A DNA stretch of 64,000 nt, from NCBI GenBank assembly GCA_025201375.1, contig JAIWZP010000013.1, positions 434,001 to 498,000 on the forward strand. Reading direction: 5' to 3'. The stretch is from Gongronella butleri (Eukaryota > Mucoromycota > Mucoromycetes > Mucorales > Cunninghamellaceae). Numbering within the stretch: position 1 is the stretch's first letter; the number at the start of each line of letters is the position of its first letter. This document shows positions 24,588 to 35,728 of this stretch, in pieces. The translations under genes were made by a program, and so were the position numbers. The notes under the pieces were generated by a model that saw only the letters and a list, made by a program, of their open reading frames with translations, had not been told where the DNA came from and ran no database searches.

Positions 24588-27131
24588 ATGAGCTCTGACG
24601 CCTCTGCCAAGCCTTCTGCCGATGCTGCTGCTGCCGGCCCTCGCGCTGAAAAGAAGAAAAATCACTACCGCCACCGTCACAACAAGAAAAACACGCCCAA
24701 ACCCGCGGCAAACGGCGTTAAAAGTGAAAAAAGCGACAATAAGAGCGACAGCAAGCCAAAGCAGGCACCTCCTCCCAAGCAGACCACGTCCACGTCCACG
24801 GACGATACAAAGGATGACGACGACTCGGACGATGAGGGCGACTTTTGCTTTATTTGCACGGAACCTATTGTCACTTACGCGGTCACCCCCTGTAACCATC
24901 GTACGTGTCATATTTGCGCTCTTCGTCTGCGTGCTCTCTACAAGACCAAGAATTGTGTCTACTGCAAGGTAAGAAGAAAAAAAAAGCAAGACAAACAAGA
25001 GCAAAGGGCGTTGTGTTCACCTTTTTTTAATGCTAGACCGAGCAAAAGACCGTCATTTTCACCAAGCATCCGACCAAGCTGTTTGAGGAATTCACTAAAA
25101 AGGATATCCACAGCGTGGACAAAAAGTTGGACATCCAATTTGAGGACGAATTGATCCATCAAGACACGGTTCTCAGCTTGCAATTCAATTGTCCCGACCC
25201 TGAGTGTGATGTCGCGTGCGATGGCTGGGCGCAGCTCAAGAAGCACACCAACAAGGAACACAATGTGCTCTTATGGTACGGACCAAAAAAAAAAAAAAAA
25301 AAAAAGGCGCGTCGCTCATGGGATTTCCTTATTTTTTTTTTAGTGATCTTTGCATCAAAAACAAAAAGATTTTCGCGCATGAGCACACTTTATACACGGC
25401 TGTGCAGCTCAACAAGCATTACAAGCAGGGCGACAAGGCACTCAACAAAGACGACGATTCGGGCTTCAAGGGCCATCCTGAATGCGCCTTTTGCCGCATG
25501 AGCTTCTATGGCGACGATGAGCTGTTCACCCATTGTCGCCAGAAACACGAGCAATGCCACATTTGTGTCCGCAATGGCATCCGCCACGAATATTATCCCG
25601 ATTACAATGCCATGGAACGCCATTTCCGCAAGGACCACTACCTATGCATGTATCGCGAGTGCTTGGATAAGAAATTCATTGTCTTTGACACCGAATTGGA
25701 TCTCAAGGCTCACGAGGTACAACAAAAAAAATTCGAGGGGAGGGGAGCATGGATGGCTGACATTTATTTGTTTTTTTAAAAAAAAAAGGTGGAAGAGCAT
25801 GGTGCTTCTGGACGCGTCGAGCTCAACTTTGACTATGGTCAGCACCAAGGCGCGTCGTCGGGCCGCGGCAAGGGCCGACAGCGATCTCAGCAACAACCGC
25901 CGCAGCAACAACAGCAACAACAGCCATCGGCTGCTCCTCAACAAGCTCCACGTAACGAGCCTGTGACGCGACCAGTTCTTGCCAGCGAGGATTTCCCTAG
26001 TATTTCTGGCGCGGCAGCCGCTTCGACGGCGCCGCGTCGCATTCCTGGCCAGCCCAAGAATCGATTGCAAGGCACGTCGGCCGGCGGGTCGCGCATGAAA
26101 AAGCCGAGCGGATTTGGCGGCCTGACCGAGGAGCAATGGCCAGATTTGCGACAAAATGCGAGCGGCACGGCGACGTCGTCATCTCCCTCGCCGTCCACGG
26201 GGCGTCGCGGCAGCGCGACGGTGCCCGACGAGGCACAAGTCCAGCGCCACGCATCAGTTTTGGATAAACTCAGCCGTTTGCTCGGCGGACCAAGCGATGT
26301 CGAGCAATTCAGGGCCGTCACGACTGCCTACCGCAACAATAGCATCGATATCACTGGCTATGTCAATGAGATCATCCGCCTGTGCAAGAATGATGGGGCA
26401 AAGACAACCACCATCCTCAAGGATGTCGAAGAATTGATCGACAATCCAGAAAAAAAGCAAGAAATCATGCGTGCCTGGCGCAATGCACAAGCCAATGTAA
26501 GTTTAAAACGACTATTGGTGGCCAACTTCTTATTTTTTTTTATTCACTTTGTCCATAGGTCGAGAATTTCCCTGCGCTTGCGCCACTCAATGACCGCGCA
26601 CCAGTGGGCCATGGCACGTCCAAGCGCGTTTTGGTGATCAAAGGCAGTAACACGCGCGTGGGCGGCACGCGTTCGACGGGCAAATCGGCGTCTGGCGTGT
26701 GGGACCGCGTCGCCAATGCGGCCAGCGCCGCCAATGGCACGCAGAGAACGAGTCCGCGTGGCTCGCCTTCGTCGTCGCGCCCGAGCTCACCCATGTTGTA
26801 CCCGACACCCCAGATCCGCAACAAGACTGCGTGGGCTGGCACATCTTCGTCGTCGTCAACCGCGTCACCTGCTGCGTCATCGTCCCCCGCCGCCGCAAAG
26901 AGCGACTTCCCGCCCATCACACAGCACTTCCCATCGCTGCCTGCCGCCTCGCGCCCGCACACCGCCATCTTGAAATTGCGCCAAAACAAGGCCGCAACGT
27001 CCGCCTGGTCACCCGACGGGGCGCGCGCCGCTGCTGATACCCAAGAGGAGGCCCCTGTCGACACCCCAGCTGCCAATAACAAGAAGAAGAGCAAAAAGGG
27101 CAAGCAGGTTCTCTTCAGAGTTGGTCTGTAA
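24588..27131 (+). CDS. hel2: Hel2/ZNF598-type E3 ubiquitin ligase (ribosome quality control)
   Basis: Five exons (24588-24968, 25037-25275, 25344-25716, 25789-26496, 26559-27131) give 757 residues. After a basic/acidic low-complexity N-terminus comes a RING domain at about residues 86-127 (CFICTEP...CNHRTCHICALRLR...CVYCK). It is followed by the characteristic C2H2-like fingers (CPDPECDVACDGWAQLKKH; CDLCIKNKKIFAHEH; CAFCRMSFYGDDELFTHCRQKHEQCHIC; MERHFRKDHYLC). This RING-plus-zinc-finger order is typical of yeast Hel2 and human ZNF598, which ubiquitinate small-subunit proteins of collided ribosomes. The C-terminal half is Gln/Ser/Pro-rich with a conserved-looking LSRLLGG..DVEQF segment and a basic tail. 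The second exon junction rebuilds the conserved CDLC motif, supporting the splice model. Confidence 0.92.
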
Positions 27132-27451
27132 AAGCTCTAAAACAACGATTGTACTGGCATACCCCCTTTTTTTTCCGCTTGTCCTTTTTTTTTTTTTTTT
27201 GAAAGTGTCTACATAAGCGATGAAATAAAACAAATTAATGCATGTTGCCACGCGCAAGTCATTCACAAATTCACAAATACAGTATGTCGAAATTCTATCC
27301 AGCTAAAAAAACGCACACCATGTAGGAGCTTTATTCGATTCTGAATTAAATTTTACCTCGTGTCGTCATGTAAAAAAAAAAAAAAAAAGTCAAGTAACGA
27401 AACAAATACAGGGTTTCTGAGGAGTGAGGCAAAACATGCATAAAAAAAAAT
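27132..27451. other. Convergent intergenic region (hel2 / ABC ATPase)
   Basis: The 320 bp between two convergent genes are A/T-rich, with several homopolymers and an AATAAA-like stretch suitable for 3' ends. Nothing codes here. Confidence 0.5.
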
Positions 27452-27707
27452 CTATTCAACCAGCTGCTTGCCCTTGTCATTCAGCATGAACCTGCGCGTG
27501 ACGGCGCGCGGGATTTCATCTTCGTGGTGGGTGACGAGGATCATGGTTTGGTCAGCTTTCATGTGTTTCTCCATCCATCCATTCACTTTATCAATCATGG
27601 CGGTGTCCAGGCCCTGGAATGGCTCGTCCCAGATGATCAGAGGCGGCATCTTGACCAAAGATCGCACAAGCAACACGAGGCGCTGCTCACCAGCCGACCT
27701 TTTGCGC

Positions 27708-27752
<45 letters not shown>

Positions 27753-29283
27753 AAATTGAGCCGATTGCGCCACTTTTCAGTGGATCACCTCTAAACTTAC
27801 ATGTCGCTGAGCTTTCTGTCGATGCAGTTTTCAATTTCAAACTCTTTAAAGAGGCGCCGGACTGTGCTGGTCTGGGCAGCATCGATTTCGCGTGGGACAA
27901 CAACGTCAAAGAAGCCTGTACCGGCGGCCGTGAGGCCCGTCATGTTTTGGTTGAAATAGAGATGGATCTCGGGGCTGACAAGGCCGACCTTTTCCTTGAT
28001 TTCCCAAATGGACTCACCGGTGCCGCGCTGGCGGCCAAACAGGGCGAGGTCGTTGGCATATGCCTGCGGGTGGTCGCCTGTGAGCAGCGACAACAGCGTG
28101 GTCTTGCCGCTTCCATTTGGGCCCATGAGCACCCATCGCTCGCCCTCGCGCACCGTCCACGACACGTCGTCCAGGATCTTGTTGCCGCTGTACGTCACAT
28201 TCACGCCGCGAAGCTCGACAACCGGCGCACGCGCCGCGGATTCACGCGCCAATGCCGCCGCACGGAACGCTTCCTTGTCGGCGCGCGCCGCCGCTTGCAC
28301 GTCATGATGCTGCGCCAAGTACGCCGCAGGCGACCCGCGCCACACACATTGCATCTTGTCCATTTGCAACACATCCGTCGCCCATGTCGGGAATTCGTCT
28401 TGTGGACGGTTCACAAGTACAAGCGGAATTGCATCCGGGCCAGAGCAAACATCGCCAAGCAAATCAAGCAGCTTTTGGCGGTGACTCACGTCCAACCCCA
28501 CTAGAAAAACGGAAAAAAAGATGAATTAATAGGCGATTCGGCGAGCAATGCCTCCAGATTTACTCAGTGGCTCGTCCAAGATCAACAATTTGGGCTTGCG
28601 CAGCAGCGACTTGGCAATGCGCGAGCGGCGCGTCTGGCCATTGCTCAGCTTGACAAATGAAAGCGGCAGCAGGCGCACCAAATCCAATTGCGCCGCTATG
28701 CGCGTCACCTCGTCGTCCGAATAATTCATGCCAAGATACTGGCGCAGCGTCAGGTCGTTGTCAGGGTCGCTGACGGTGGAAAAAAAAAGGGTAAGCGTCC
28801 CCGAGACGCGATTTTTTTCTCTTTTACCTAAAATTGAATCTCTCTTGGTAATAATGCTGATTGTAATTGAATGCACCGCCCTCCTCCTTGAACGTGACAA
28901 GGCTGATGTGGTCCGAAGGGTACGGCGACGCGGTCGGGTCCGAGCGGTCAATCATCGGCCATTGCACGCTGCTAAAGGGGCGCCCCAAATGTCGCCCGGC
29001 CAGCGCCTGAAAAAAAAAAAAGCGAGCCATTGACGTGAGCCAGCCGCTCTCTCCTCTCTTTTTTTTCTTGTCTTTTTACCTCTGCCAAGGTCGTCTTGCC
29101 CGCATTGACAGGGCCGACAATGACGAGTCGCTGGCTCTTGTCAAGCTCAAGCGACAAATTCTCAAAAACAGGCTTGTCGACGCCATACCGGAATATGTTT
29201 GCCTGGTTAAACTGAATGAGAGGCCGTGACGTCGAGTAGTGCCGCAGACGCGCCGCAAGTGACGAGCGTGACAGGGTGAACAT
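27452..29283 (-). CDS. Mitochondrial-type tandem ABC ATPase (yeast YDR061W/ModF-like)
   Basis: At least five exons code for a soluble protein with two ABC nucleotide-binding domains and no membrane segments. The first domain has Walker [10 protein letters not shown], signature [12 protein letters not shown] and Walker B LLILDEPL. The second has Walker [10 protein letters not shown], signature LSDMSAGEQR (rebuilt across the last intron) and Walker [13 protein letters not shown], then a His switch VTHHEDE. This layout matches fungal YDR061W and bacterial ModF-like proteins, whose role is poorly defined. I chose the methionine at 29283 because it starts [19 protein letters not shown], a good mitochondrial presequence; an upstream in-frame ATG at 29334 exists. 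The last intron contains about 30 consecutive T on the coding strand. Confidence 0.85.
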
Positions 29284-29758
29284 GGTCAGAAAACGAGTAG
29301 AGAAAACAAAATGGGAAAAAACAGGGACGCGCATGAATAAAATGGGGAAATAATCCAGAGTCAGACCGAGTCAACGTCCATTTGCCGACATGATTGGCAG
29401 ATGCCATCATGCACTTTTTTCATTGTGGCACAAAATGGAACGAGAATGGGGAAACAATGTGCCTTTTCGCAAAAATCCCGCGTTTCGGTCGCGACGACGC
29501 GTTCCCACGAATCAATTTCTCTTTCGAAAATCTCTTTTATTCGATTTTCCATGCATGAATAGGATGTGTGCACACAGCCATTAGCAATGGCGGTCAAAAA
29601 AGGTGCTGACGGCCAATTTGCCTCGTTTTTGCCAGTTGCTGGGGTTTCACCAGCTACGCAACTTTTGCGCCGTCGGCCTACAAGCGCGTATAAAATGCTG
29701 TAAAATATTTTCACTTGAAATAATTTCATCTTTTTCAATTAAAATAAAACTTCCAGTC
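29284..29758. promoter_or_regulatory. Divergent promoter region of the ABC ATPase and the small secreted protein
   Basis: The 475 bp lie between divergent starts. The right part holds a clear TATA box serving the small secreted gene. The left part shows no distinct element. No open frame here resembles a protein. Confidence 0.45.
29689..29695 (+). promoter_or_regulatory. TATA box of the small secreted protein gene
   Basis: TATAAAA lies 70 bp upstream of the ATG at 29759 in the context GCGCGTATAAAATGC. The distance is normal for a short fungal 5' leader. It suggests a focused, probably regulated promoter. Confidence 0.6.
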
Positions 29759-30052
29759 ATGCAAATTAAATTCGTTTTTGCCGTTGTTGCAGCCATAGTC
29801 GCCTTGGTTCAAGCCGACATTGACCTGAGTTACGTTATTTGTGGTGAAAACGGTGCACCCAACACCACGGGCGATGTGGAAATTTCAGAACAAAAATGTA
29901 TTGCCCTGGCAAGCATTGCTGCCAATGTTTGCGATATCTTTACCAGGGACACTGATGAAGCGTGCATCCCCTACACCGATTCCAATTGCACAGCACCTGG
30001 TCTGTCCTCGAATGGCTATGTCATGTGTGTAGAATTTAATGACAATGATTGA
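29759..30052 (+). CDS. Small secreted six-cysteine protein
   Basis: This intronless gene codes for 97 residues. MQIKFVFAVVAAIVALVQA is a typical signal peptide with likely cleavage after VQA. The mature part of about 78 residues is acidic and has exactly six cysteines (VICGE, EQKCIA, ANVCDI, DEACIP, SNCTAP, VMCVEF), which suggests three disulfides. It also has two N-glycosylation sequons (NTT, NCT). The start is the first methionine after the TATA box at 29689. I recognise no family; size, secretion and cysteine content resemble effector-like or cell-surface small proteins in general. The nearest downstream gene on the opposite strand is a secreted lipase. Confidence 0.7.
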   Translation: MQIKFVFAVVAAIVALVQADIDLSYVICGENGAPNTTGDVEISEQKCIALASIAANVCDIFTRDTDEACIPYTDSNCTAPGLSSNGYVMCVEFNDND

Positions 30053-30111
30053 TCAAAATAATAAAACAAAAAAAATCGCATGATGCCCGAGTTTCCAGGC
30101 CAATTTTTTTA

Positions 30112-31786
30112 TTATTGCAGGTATGGATTGATGGTCGTCGGACAGACAAACGTCAGGTTGCTGATGTGGAAGGGCGAGTTCTTTTCATGCGGCGGTGTAA
30201 ACAGATTCTACAAAAGAAAAAAAAAGAGGATGAGTGCCCAAGCGTCGCGCCATGCCACTTGCTTACATTCCATAGAATGGTGGCCATCACTTGATTGGCG
30301 CAAAGATTGGGGTGGAAGCTGGGCAAGAAAAGGGACCAGGACGCGTCAGTCAAGAGTTTTTTTTTTTTTTTTTTAAAAAAAAAACACTTTTTTTTTGCAA
30401 TACCAGTCGAAACCACTGAGGTAGCGTTGCTTGTACTTGCCGACGGGAAACTGTTTAAAGCCAGGTTGGTATCGGACGGCAAAGGTGGGGTCATTTAGCT
30501 CTTGGTATTCGCGGGCAATTTGCTCGAGTCGGTCATTGTAGCCCTGGACGACGGCATCCGCCGCTATGAATTGCGGGGGGGGGGGCAAAAAGTCATTCCA
30601 ATGCACTTTTCTCATTTTTTTTTTTTTTTTTACCTCGGCGCTGAGCCTCATCCGACTGAATGCAAGAACACACAAAGAGGTGGTTCGGGTCCAAGACCAA
30701 TTCGCAATAGGGATTGCCGCGCGCGGCCTCATACACCTGCGAAACCTGTTTGAAATGGAGCGTGAGCGAAGCAATGATCACTTTTTCCTATTTTTTTCGT
30801 ACATTAAAGAGGGCGACAAGATTGACAAAAGCATGGTCGACCTCTTTGTGCAGACGATTGACAGCATTGCGCACGTGGCGATCAAAAACATCGATGTCGG
30901 CCTGATTGGGAATGCCTGTGAAAGGTGGGGTGCACAAGGCGCAGACATTGTTGGCACCAATGAACAACGTGATCAGCTTCCAATCGTCGCGCAAGGTGTC
31001 ATAGGGCCGGTGTCCCAGCTGTTGCACAAGTCTTGTCACTTGCTGATCCAAATCTTGTGCCTTGGCTCCACTGATCTGGGGTCAGAAAAAAAAAAAAAGG
31101 AAAAAAAAAGAAATATACGGGTCAACTCCTGCAAGAAGCCGGTTTTTGCGTGTTTTTCTCTCTTACTGCATTGTTTAGCGCCTTGCCCCGGGACAAGGGC
31201 AGCGTGACGCCCTGTGGAGAGCCGAGTGTTTCAGCGTAAATGGACAAAAAGTTTTGTAGCGTGTATTCATTGTCATCGCCGCCGACGGAAAACACCTTGC
31301 CGCGGTATTCGAGGACAGATGCAAAGGGCGGACGCCCAGACATCATGCCAAATCCGGCCGTGATGCTATCCCCCAGCGCAATCACCAGCTTGATGTCCTA
31401 AAAACAAAACAAAAAAAAAAGGGAATGGCATGTCAAATGACACGCTCACGTTGTCTTTTATTTCTTTTTTTCGCATTTTTTTTTTTTTTTTTTTTTACCT
31501 GGGGTCGAAGGTGCGTGGCGTCTCTATTGTGAGGTGCGATCCCGTCGTCTATGAAAAGAGCCGGGCACGCAAAGTCTGGAAGCGTGTAGGCGCACTGCGC
31601 GTCGTGCCAGGCGGGGTCGACGGGATGGAGGTGGCCATACGTGTTGAAGAGGTGTTGCACTCTGGAAGTCCACGCCGCGCTAAAGACAGGCGGCGCAGCC
31701 ACCGGGGCGCGGAAGGGCGTCTGTATCTCGCCAAGAACAATTGGCAAGCATGCGAATAGCAAGAGAGAAAACACGGCCACAAGCAT
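30112..31786 (-). CDS. Secreted GDSL lipase / phospholipase-B-like hydrolase
   Basis: About seven exons join in frame. The N-terminus MLVAVFSLLLFACLPIVLG is a signal peptide. The SGNH/GDSL blocks are present: block I IALGDSITAGFGM (nucleophile Ser), block II VFSVGGDDN (Gly), block III LFIGANNVC (Asn) and block V FDCFHPN (catalytic Asp and His), the last rebuilt exactly across an intron. The GANNVC and DCFHPN forms are those of the phospholipase-B1-like branch of GDSL esterases, which deacylate phospholipids outside the cell. The protein ends in a short conserved-looking tail (CPTTINPYLQ) with the stop at 30114-30112. Introns show A-runs at the donor side and T-runs at the acceptor side. Confidence 0.88.
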
Positions 31787-32164
31787 AAAAAAGCAAAAAA
31801 AAAAAAAAAAATGAAAACTAAAAAGAAGAAAAAGAAAACCAAGGTGATCTTTTCAAAACCCCAAAAAATGACGCCCACTTCGGGTGACACAGCTGAAACG
31901 CCGACAAACTCGCTTTTTTACTGCATAGCGGTGCCTGATGCGCACACCCAATGGCCATTGCCATGCACAAATACCCTTCTGTGACGCCAATTGACGCGCA
32001 TTCCTCGCGTCATGCAGTGTTTACAATGCCTCGACCCTCGACGGCCCTCGTTGGATCTTCCACATGGGCGTTTCCGAATGCTCTTACCCGTGGGAAAGGG
32101 CAATTTGTATGTAAAATGCGAATTCCATGGTAAACTCGCTGTGACCGCGACCTTGCTCACGTGA

Positions 32165-32195
<31 letters not shown>

Positions 32196-32612
32196 CCTTG
32201 AGAAAGGGAACTGGCGCTCGGCTCATGTGAGGAGGTGGGCTTGACTCACCGTCAGTCACCCGCCACAGAAACCTGCGCGTGGCACAGACGGCCATTGCGG
32301 CAGGTGGGGCAGCATTTTTAAGCGCCGCTCAGGCGTACAAAAGGCAAGGAGGGGAATGACGTGTTGTCTCTCTTTTCGTTTCTATTCACGATATTTTTCT
32401 CTTTCTTGTTTGTTGCCTCCATGGTACGAGTACACTAGACGCAATTTCTTTTACCTTTGCACACTCTTTCTATCGCCTCGAACCCCTTATCACTCTCTTA
32501 CTCGCGCGCAAGACTTGGTATGCCTGGGTTTTCTATCCTTTTAGGCTCTCTGACCTTTTTTTTTTCTCTTTTTCTTTCTTTTTTTTTTTTTTGACAGAAC
32601 ACACGCACCACG
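31787..32612. promoter_or_regulatory. Divergent promoter region of the lipase and the GTPBP-like gene
   Basis: These 826 bp contain a CACGTG E-box at 32158-32163 next to a T-run of about 29 bases. A TTTTTTGACAG just upstream of the GTPase start could be the 3' end of an intron in the 5' untranslated region. No coding frame is convincing. Confidence 0.4.
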
Positions 32613-32982
32613 ATGCCCACCAAGAACAACAACGATACCTCGCACGATATTTGGCACCAGCACCACCTCAATGGCCACCTTCCACCGGAAGTGGACCATG
32701 AAGGCAATATAGAATACAAGGTAAACGCAAAAAAAAACGCAAAAAAAAAAAAAGGGCCGCAGCTCACCTTTTTTTGCTTTGTCTCCACAGCTGAAGCTCG
32801 TGGATCCATCGGCTGAGCGCATGGAACACCTCATCACGCAGATGAAATGGCGGTAAGAACGAAAAAGAGATTAGGAGGCACGAAAAAAGGCCATTGACTC
32901 AATTCCTTTACGATATAGACTCGCGGAAGGACGCGGTGAGGCGCTGTATGAACTGGGCGTCAGTGACGATGGCACGCTGACC

Positions 32983-33034
<52 letters not shown>

Positions 33035-34900
33035 GAGGAAAACAGCAAATGTGATTGACGCGTTTTCCGCTTTTTTTTTGTTTTTTTTTTTTTTTTTTGC
33101 GTTGTTTTATGAATTTTCCTAGGTTTGTCTGCCATTGACATGGAGGCGACACTTGCAACTGTACGGCGGATGGCGCAGGAGTTGAATGCGGAGGTGTCTA
33201 TTCGTCGCGACATGGCTGTGGGCGACCAACGTGTGATTGAAGCGAGGATACGGCAGCGCGGGTACGATAATTCGTCGAATGGGCGTATGCACCACACGGA
33301 TCTGCGCGTTGTTGTGATTGGGGACACGGGGACCGGCAAGTCGACGCTGATCGGGCACCTGAGTCACGGGATCAAGGACACGGGCCACGGGACGGCGCGC
33401 ATCAGCTTATTGCGACACCCGCACGAGATGGAGACGGGCCACACGTCGTCCATTGTGCACGAGATGCTCGGATACACGCTGGATGGGCAGCTGGTGAACA
33501 TGGCCAGCGATCAAGTCGACGCCTGGGAGCATATTTGCGCGGCCAGTGCCAAAGTCATGACATTGCTTGACACTTGCGGCCATAAACGGTATTTGCGGAC
33601 CACCATCAGCGCCATGATGGGGTACGCGCCCGATTACGCGATGCTCGTGGTACCCGCGACCTTGGGAAGCCAAGCAATGAGCACCATGGCTAATGAACAC
33701 GGGTCGCTCGCCCTCATGCTCGATGTCCCCCTTATGGTTGTCGTCACAAAGATCGATATCGCCTCCAACGACCAGATAAACAAATGCTTGCTAGCATTGG
33801 ACGACCATTTGACGTGGTTGCAGGACCGATTGGGCCACGACGCACCCAGATTCCCGCGTGTGGTCCAAAACGTGGCTGCTGCACGCACAACGGCTCGTTC
33901 CATGATGCAATCACAGACTATTCCCATCTTGCTCGTGTCCAATGTCACGGGCAAGAACATGGACCACGTCCATGCCTTTTTGCACGCGCTCGACAAGCCT
34001 ACGCGCACGATGAATCGCGATTTGCTTGAAGATCCCGTCGAATTCCACGTCGAGCAGGTCTATCAATTGGAGGACACCGGCACCGTTATTGGTGGCGTCC
34101 TGCGCCGTGGCCACCTGCAATTGCAACCATTAAATGACGAAAAGACAAACGACCATTCTTATGCACTTGGACCAAATAGCCAGGGCGACTTTATCCGTGT
34201 CAAGATTGTTTCCATCCACAGGCATAGAATGAACATGCACGATGTCCACTGTGGCCAAACCGCCTCGCTCGCGTTGCAATTACCCTCCAATGTTGCCAAC
34301 AATGTCACGAATTCCGCGTCGTCTGCACAACCCAGCCGTCCCTCATCGTCCACTTCGACCGCGTCGTCCGTGTCGTCGTCGTCGTCCGTGTCCGTCGTCG
34401 ATTCATGGGGGAAAATCAAAAAGGGCATGGTGTTGCTTGCCATTCCGCCCGTAAATGTCAACGACGACGGCAAAAAAGTGCCTCGTGCACCTCGCAATGC
34501 CGTCTATTCCCCGCCGCCACCCACCACGCTGGCATTCGAGGCCCAATTGCTCCTTTTGCCGCCAACAGCGCCCGATGCGCGCCATGCCGCCGATAAGAAC
34601 ACGTCACCCGTGCCCACACCGGTCATGCGCGCCGGCTTGTGCGGCATGCTGCGCTCCGGATTTATCCGCCAACAAGCGCGAATCGTGCAACTGAACGTCG
34701 CCGCCGACGAAGAACGTCCGCAGCCGCCGCAAGGCGACACCGCCATGGTGCCCACGGCCTACACTGCGCAAATCCGCCTCCTGGGCAACCCCGAATTCCT
34801 CGCGGTCGGCAACCAATTCATCTTTATGGAAAGCGCTCTCAAATGCCTCGGCCGCATCACAAAGCTCGTCGAGCAAGTCAATGGCAAGTGGGTGCAATGA
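32613..34900 (+). CDS. GTPBP1/GTPBP2-type translational GTPase
   Basis: Four exons (32613-32720, 32791-32852, 32919-32983, 33123-34900) give 670 residues. The G domain has G1 GDTGTGKST, a GHTSS switch, G3 DTCGH and G4 TKID. It then has the ISNVTG-like segment (LLVSNVTGKNMDHVH) typical of the GTPBP1/2 branch of EF-Tu-like GTPases. The N-terminal block (LITQMKWRLAEGRGEALYELGVSDDG) matches the family's conserved leader before the G domain. EF-Tu-like beta-barrels follow, interrupted by Ser/Thr-rich inserts. Animal members act on stalled ribosomes and mRNA decay. G3 carries Cys where DxAGH is usual. Two of the three introns are small; the third has about 37 A at its start. Confidence 0.88.
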
Positions 34901-35496
34901 TGATAGAAATACGCGAAATACGCGTTTTTGCCCTCTTCTTTTTTTTTTTTTTTTTGTATTTATTTGCAATGAATTTAAAGATCCCCGTTTTTGGTGTCTT
35001 TTTTTTTAAATTCCATCATCGTGTTCAAATGAGAAAATAGAGAATGGGAAAGATTGCGAGAGAATTGTAGCATGGAGCAGTGTGCAAAATTCAAAAGTTT
35101 GTCTTTTTGGTGAACCCACAATTTAAAGCGGGGGTGGCGGCACGCAAAACCTACCGCGCAGATCCTTTTTCAGCTGCTCTTTACGGAATTGGGAAGTTTA
35201 GCCGGTCTCTGATTCTGTCGGAGGCTGGCGCCCTTCAGTGCTCGGCTAATTGCGCACGAGCATGGCCAACTTCTTATTTCAAGATGAACTTCGTTCTCCA
35301 CACCGATGTTGGTCCTTTTTCCATGCAACACTGGTACTAAATCACGCGAAGAAATCCCTTTCTATAAACAAAAACAAATGAAAAAAAAAGAAAAAAATCC
35401 ATAGAGGGAGAAAAAGGATAAAAAAAGGACGACATTTATCCCAAAAGAAAAAAAATTATAAAGTACACTATAAATTTGGGATGAAATGAAACAAGT
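34901..35496. other. Convergent intergenic region (GTPBP-like / rhomboid-like)
   Basis: About 600 bp of A/T-rich sequence separate two convergent genes. A small frame at 35080-35340 has no recognisable content. Nothing else is visible. Confidence 0.5.
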
Positions 35497-35691
35497 TTAG
35501 TCCTTGGCAACGCGCCGGATCCATGGAATGCTTGGTATATCGATGCCAGTGACGGGCGGCGACCCGCGGCCATTGCGCTGATTGCGATCACGGATGTCTC
35601 TGATCTTGCGTACAAGTGGAATCCACATCTTTTCCTGCCCGTACGCCATGTACGACCAACCAAAGCCTGCGCCTGCAATGTTTGCCTGTGC

Positions 35692-35728
<37 letters not shown>

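Noticed and set aside
24372..25004. 210-codon minus-strand frame over the hel2 start
   Set aside because: It overlaps the RING-coding exon antisense and has only Val/Leu-rich low-complexity sequence.
32984..33122. Long A-run followed by T-run as a retrotransposon tail
   Set aside because: It is an intron with proper GT and AG ends that keeps frame in the GTPBP-like gene; similar tracts occur in most introns here.
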